Assembly (NCBI GenBank): GCA_029287105.1
Contig: JARFRT010000435.1
Coordinates: 1 to 7,713 of the forward strand
Direction: 5' to 3'
DNA length: 7,713 nucleotides
From: Akkermansiaceae bacterium
GTDB lineage: Bacteria > Verrucomicrobiota > Verrucomicrobiia > Verrucomicrobiales > Akkermansiaceae
How positions within the stretch are numbered: the first letter of the stretch is position 1; every line of letters starts with the position of its first letter. Under the pieces are notes generated by a model, which had not been told where the DNA came from, ran no database searches, and worked only from the letters and a program-made list of their open reading frames with translations. Shown one piece after another: positions 5,349 to 7,713 of this stretch. The position numbers were made by a program, and so were the translations under genes.

Positions 5349-7713
5349 CTAAAAGTGGAAGTAGAGAGTCCTGCGGTAGTCACCCTGGGCTTCATTTGGC
5401 TCTCCCTGCGGTCCCATTTTCGGGGCATCCACGGCACTGATCTTGTTGCCCTGCGGCGCGATTCCGTCGAGGAAGGAGAGATTGCCTTTCGGGAAGGGCG
5501 GTGCGGTGCCGCGGGAGCCTTTGCTTGGATAGTCGGCGCTGAAGTTGCGGAAGAAGAGTGACTCGTGCTCGGAAACGACGGTAATGTCGCCCTTCTCGGT
5601 ATGGAGCATGGCCCAATGGACGTCGGCGTGGTAGCCTTTGAATTCCGGAGACTCGTAGGGATCCTTCGATTCAGGGTCCCCGGTTGCCGTCTGGTTGTAG
5701 GACTTGTGCCAGACATTCCAGCTGCCGCCCTTGAGACGGTTTTTCCAGACGCGAAACGGCCCGCGGCCGAGCCAGGTCATCGATTTCACGGTGGACTCCG
5801 GATAGTCGAAGCTGATCCCCATGAACGGCACCTTCCCCGTTAGGTGATAGTGGTAATCCAGTTGTAGCCAACCGCTGGGGAACAAGGTCCACGTCGCACT
5901 TTTCATGTTTCCGTTGTAAACGGCTTCAACCACCTGCTTATCACCTTGCTGATGGTGTCGAAAACCCTTCATCTGCTGATTGCCGGTGCAGAGGTTCGGC
6001 CCGTTCGACAAAGGAATCACGCTGCCGTTTTTAACGACGCGGCTGAGCATGCCGTTACTGGTGTTGAATTCCACTTCGAGATCTGCGGCGGTGAGGACCA
6101 AGCGATCATTGCCGGTGCGGCTTCCTGTCTGCCCCTTACCGGCTGTCACCATCTGCTTGCGTTGATCACTGGCCGACTTGATCGGCCAGCTCCAGGTCCA
6201 GAGTTCCCTGCCATCGGGGTCGGTCGCGGTGAGCAGCAACGCGTCACTATCCCGCCAATCGCGGGGGAGTTTGAGGTCGAGCCAAGCTCGGTGAAAATCC
6301 GGGTTGGTGCCCGCGGCGATCGACGGTGCCTTGGGGCGGCCCTGATCACTCACCACATGTCCGGGTTGGTCTGCCCCGGGTTTGCTGAACCGGACAAGTT
6401 TCCAATCGAACGAACACTGGTCGGTGTTGGTGAAGTTGTAACGATTCTCAATCTCGACACGTCCGTTGAACCCATCCGGCAACTCGCGCATGGAGATGTG
6501 GACGGGGCAGAATATCTCCTTCAGGGTGTAGAAGCTGCCTTCCGGTTTGCGGTAGGGACTCGTCATGCCGTCAGGTGCCTGATTGCCTGAGACGTCCAGT
6601 TGGCCGTTACGATCCGGTCGGCGGATCCCTTCATCCATCAGATTCCACACGAAGCACCCTTGGGTCAGTGTGCCCGACATCATCAGACGCCAGCGATCTT
6701 CAAACCCAGCGCCACCGCCGCCGTCATAGAGGCCATGGGCCAGTTCGGTGGCGATGTAGATTTTCTTCTCATCCATGATCTGCTGGATTCCGACATAGGG
6801 TTCGTAGTGGTCGGTGATGATCCCGTCGACGGGTTCGCGTCCATGCCGCGGGTAAATCACCGGCCGCTTTTGGATGTCGAACTCCTTGAGGAACAGATCG
6901 ATTTCGGGGTTGTGGCCACCCTCGTTGCCATTCGACCAGAAGATCACACTCGGATGATTGACGTCCCGCTTGACGAAGGCCCTCGCCAAGGGCTTGCCGA
7001 TTTCGGTTTCGATCTTATTCTGGCAGGAGGCGAACTCGTTGAGCACGTAGATTCCTTTCTCATCACACAGATCGAGGAAGCGGACGTCCGGCGGATAGTG
7101 GCAGGTCCGCACCGCATTCATGTTCATTTCCTTCATCCGCTGGATATCGAGTTCGTGAACCTCATCACTCAACGTTTTGCCGCTGTCCGGCCAGGTCGAG
7201 TGGCGATTGGCCCCCTTGATGATCACCTTGACGCCATTGACAAAAAAGCCCTCGCCGGGCCGGACTTCGACGGTACGGAACCCGAAGTGCTCGCTGGTGG
7301 TGTGAATGGTCTTCGTGCCCCCAGAAAGGTCGATTTCCAGGCGGTAGAGGTTCGGGGTTTCTGCGCTCCACAACAACGGGTTTCGGAACTTGCCGGTCAG
7401 TCGCACCTTGTCTTGACCGGCAGTGATTCTTCCGGTCAGCAAGCCACCCAGAACCTTACGGCCATCGAGAGTGGTTACGCGAGCCGTGACGCGGTCGGCA
7501 TGCTGGATGCCATGGAGGTAGACATCGGCCTTCAAGGTGCCGTCAGCTCGTGCATCGATTGCGCAACGCTCGATGAATTCGATGGGCTGTGCTTGGAGAT
7601 ACACTGGTCGATAGACGCCGCCGAAGCGCCAGTAGTCGCCACCCTCGGCCGCGACCAGATTTTTAAAAAGCGAAGAATCGTTATCGACGTGCACTTCCAA
7701 CAGGTTGACTCCG
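5349..7713 (-). CDS. GH2 beta-galactosidase-type glycoside hydrolase, 5' end outside window
   Basis: Retaining exo-glycosidase of glycoside hydrolase family 2, LacZ-like architecture. The frame stays open to the right edge (GVNLLEVHVDND), so the gene is partial; a TTG at 7700-7698 is an internal Leu, not the start. Numbering the Gly codon at 7712-7710 as residue 1, 787 residues are visible. In order: the end of the sugar-binding domain (WRFGGVYRPVYL, 28-39), an Ig-like domain, and the TIM barrel with HYPPD (205-209), acid/base Glu264 in SNGNEGG (LacZ Glu461), nucleophile Glu323 in ATELAHG (LacZ Glu537) and FVWNLMDEGI (354-363). A second Ig-like region and a Bgal_small_N-type C-terminal domain follow (about 538-787; WLGRGP at 647-652, ending LYFHF). 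Compared with LacZ, perhaps 150-220 N-terminal residues are missing. LacZ magnesium ligands Glu416 and His418 appear to be Cys230 and Asn232, so true lactase activity is doubtful. Likely exported, but the signal region is not visible. Convergent with the ThuA-like gene. Confidence 0.94.
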   Translation of the reverse strand, partial: GVNLLEVHVDNDSSLFKNLVAAEGGDYWRFGGVYRPVYLQAQPIEFIERCAIDARADGTLKADVYLHGIQHADRVTARVTTLDGRKVLGGLLTGRITAGQDKVRLTGKFRNPLLWSAETPNLYRLEIDLSGGTKTIHTTSEHFGFRTVEVRPGEGFFVNGVKVIIKGANRHSTWPDSGKTLSDEVHELDIQRMKEMNMNAVRTCHYPPDVRFLDLCDEKGIYVLNEFASCQNKIETEIGKPLARAFVKRDVNHPSVIFWSNGNEGGHNPEIDLFLKEFDIQKRPVIYPRHGREPVDGIITDHYEPYVGIQQIMDEKKIYIATELAHGLYDGGGGAGFEDRWRLMMSGTLTQGCFVWNLMDEGIRRPDRNGQLDVSGNQAPDGMTSPYRKPEGSFYTLKEIFCPVHISMRELPDGFNGRVEIENRYNFTNTDQCSFDWKLVRFSKPGADQPGHVVSDQGRPKAPSIAAGTNPDFHRAWLDLKLPRDWRDSDALLLTATDPDGRELWTWSWPIKSASDQRKQMVTAGKGQTGSRTGNDRLVLTAADLEVEFNTSNGMLSRVVKNGSVIPLSNGPNLCTGNQQMKGFRHHQQGDKQVVEAVYNGNMKSATWTLFPSGWLQLDYHYHLTGKVPFMGISFDYPESTVKSMTWLGRGPFRVWKNRLKGGSWNVWHKSYNQTATGDPESKDPYESPEFKGYHADVHWAMLHTEKGDITVVSEHESLFFRNFSADYPSKGSRGTAPPFPKGNLSFLDGIAPQGNKISAVDAPKMGPQGEPNEAQGDYRRTLYFHF

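Noticed and set aside
5946..6590. Plus-strand open frame of 214 codons inside the GH2 gene
   Set aside because: It lies antisense to the Ig-like and C-terminal parts of a clearly recognisable GH2 protein, has no family motifs, and is explained by high-GC antisense openness.
7698..7700. TTG as the start codon of the GH2 gene
   Set aside because: The frame stays open upstream to the window edge, and GVNLLEVHVDN is a typical internal strand of the GH2 sugar-binding domain, so this TTG is an internal leucine.

Overview
The window looks like chromosomal DNA from a member of the PVC superphylum, most likely Verrucomicrobiota and less likely Planctomycetota. This is inferred from protein style: a pentahaem c-type cytochrome of the planctomycete/verrucomicrobial kind, a soluble-dehydrogenase-like beta-propeller, an exported ThuA-like protein, and a large glycoside hydrolase family 2 (GH2) enzyme of the NGNEGG type. 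No taxonomic marker gene is present, so the assignment stays an inference.

Layout. Bases 1-192 hold no convincing gene; they carry a short CACGGAA direct repeat, a small GC-rich palindrome and a weak promoter candidate. Three plus-strand genes follow in one tight run: a 782-aa exported cytochrome with five CXXCH haem sites and a C-terminal beta-rich domain (193-2541), a 510-aa exported beta-propeller (2543-4075), and a 353-aa exported ThuA-like protein (4072-5133). Gene 2 starts 1 nt after gene 1 stops, and gene 3 overlaps gene 2 by 4 nt (ATGA), so the three are almost certainly cotranscribed and translationally coupled. A 215-bp convergent spacer with no clear terminator separates them from a minus-strand GH2 beta-galactosidase-type gene (5349-7713). 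That gene runs off the right edge, so its N-terminus is missing.

How they may work together. All three plus-strand products carry signal peptides, which places them in the periplasm or a comparable exported compartment. The simplest reading is that the propeller protein oxidises a sugar or related polyol, the pentahaem cytochrome takes the electrons, and the ThuA-like protein acts on the substrate or its oxidised product. The GH2 enzyme could release monosaccharides from a polysaccharide or glycoside, but it is on the other strand and may be independent. The substrate, the cofactor of the propeller and the activity of the ThuA-like protein cannot be read from the sequence. I see no mobile element, CRISPR array, tRNA or rRNA.
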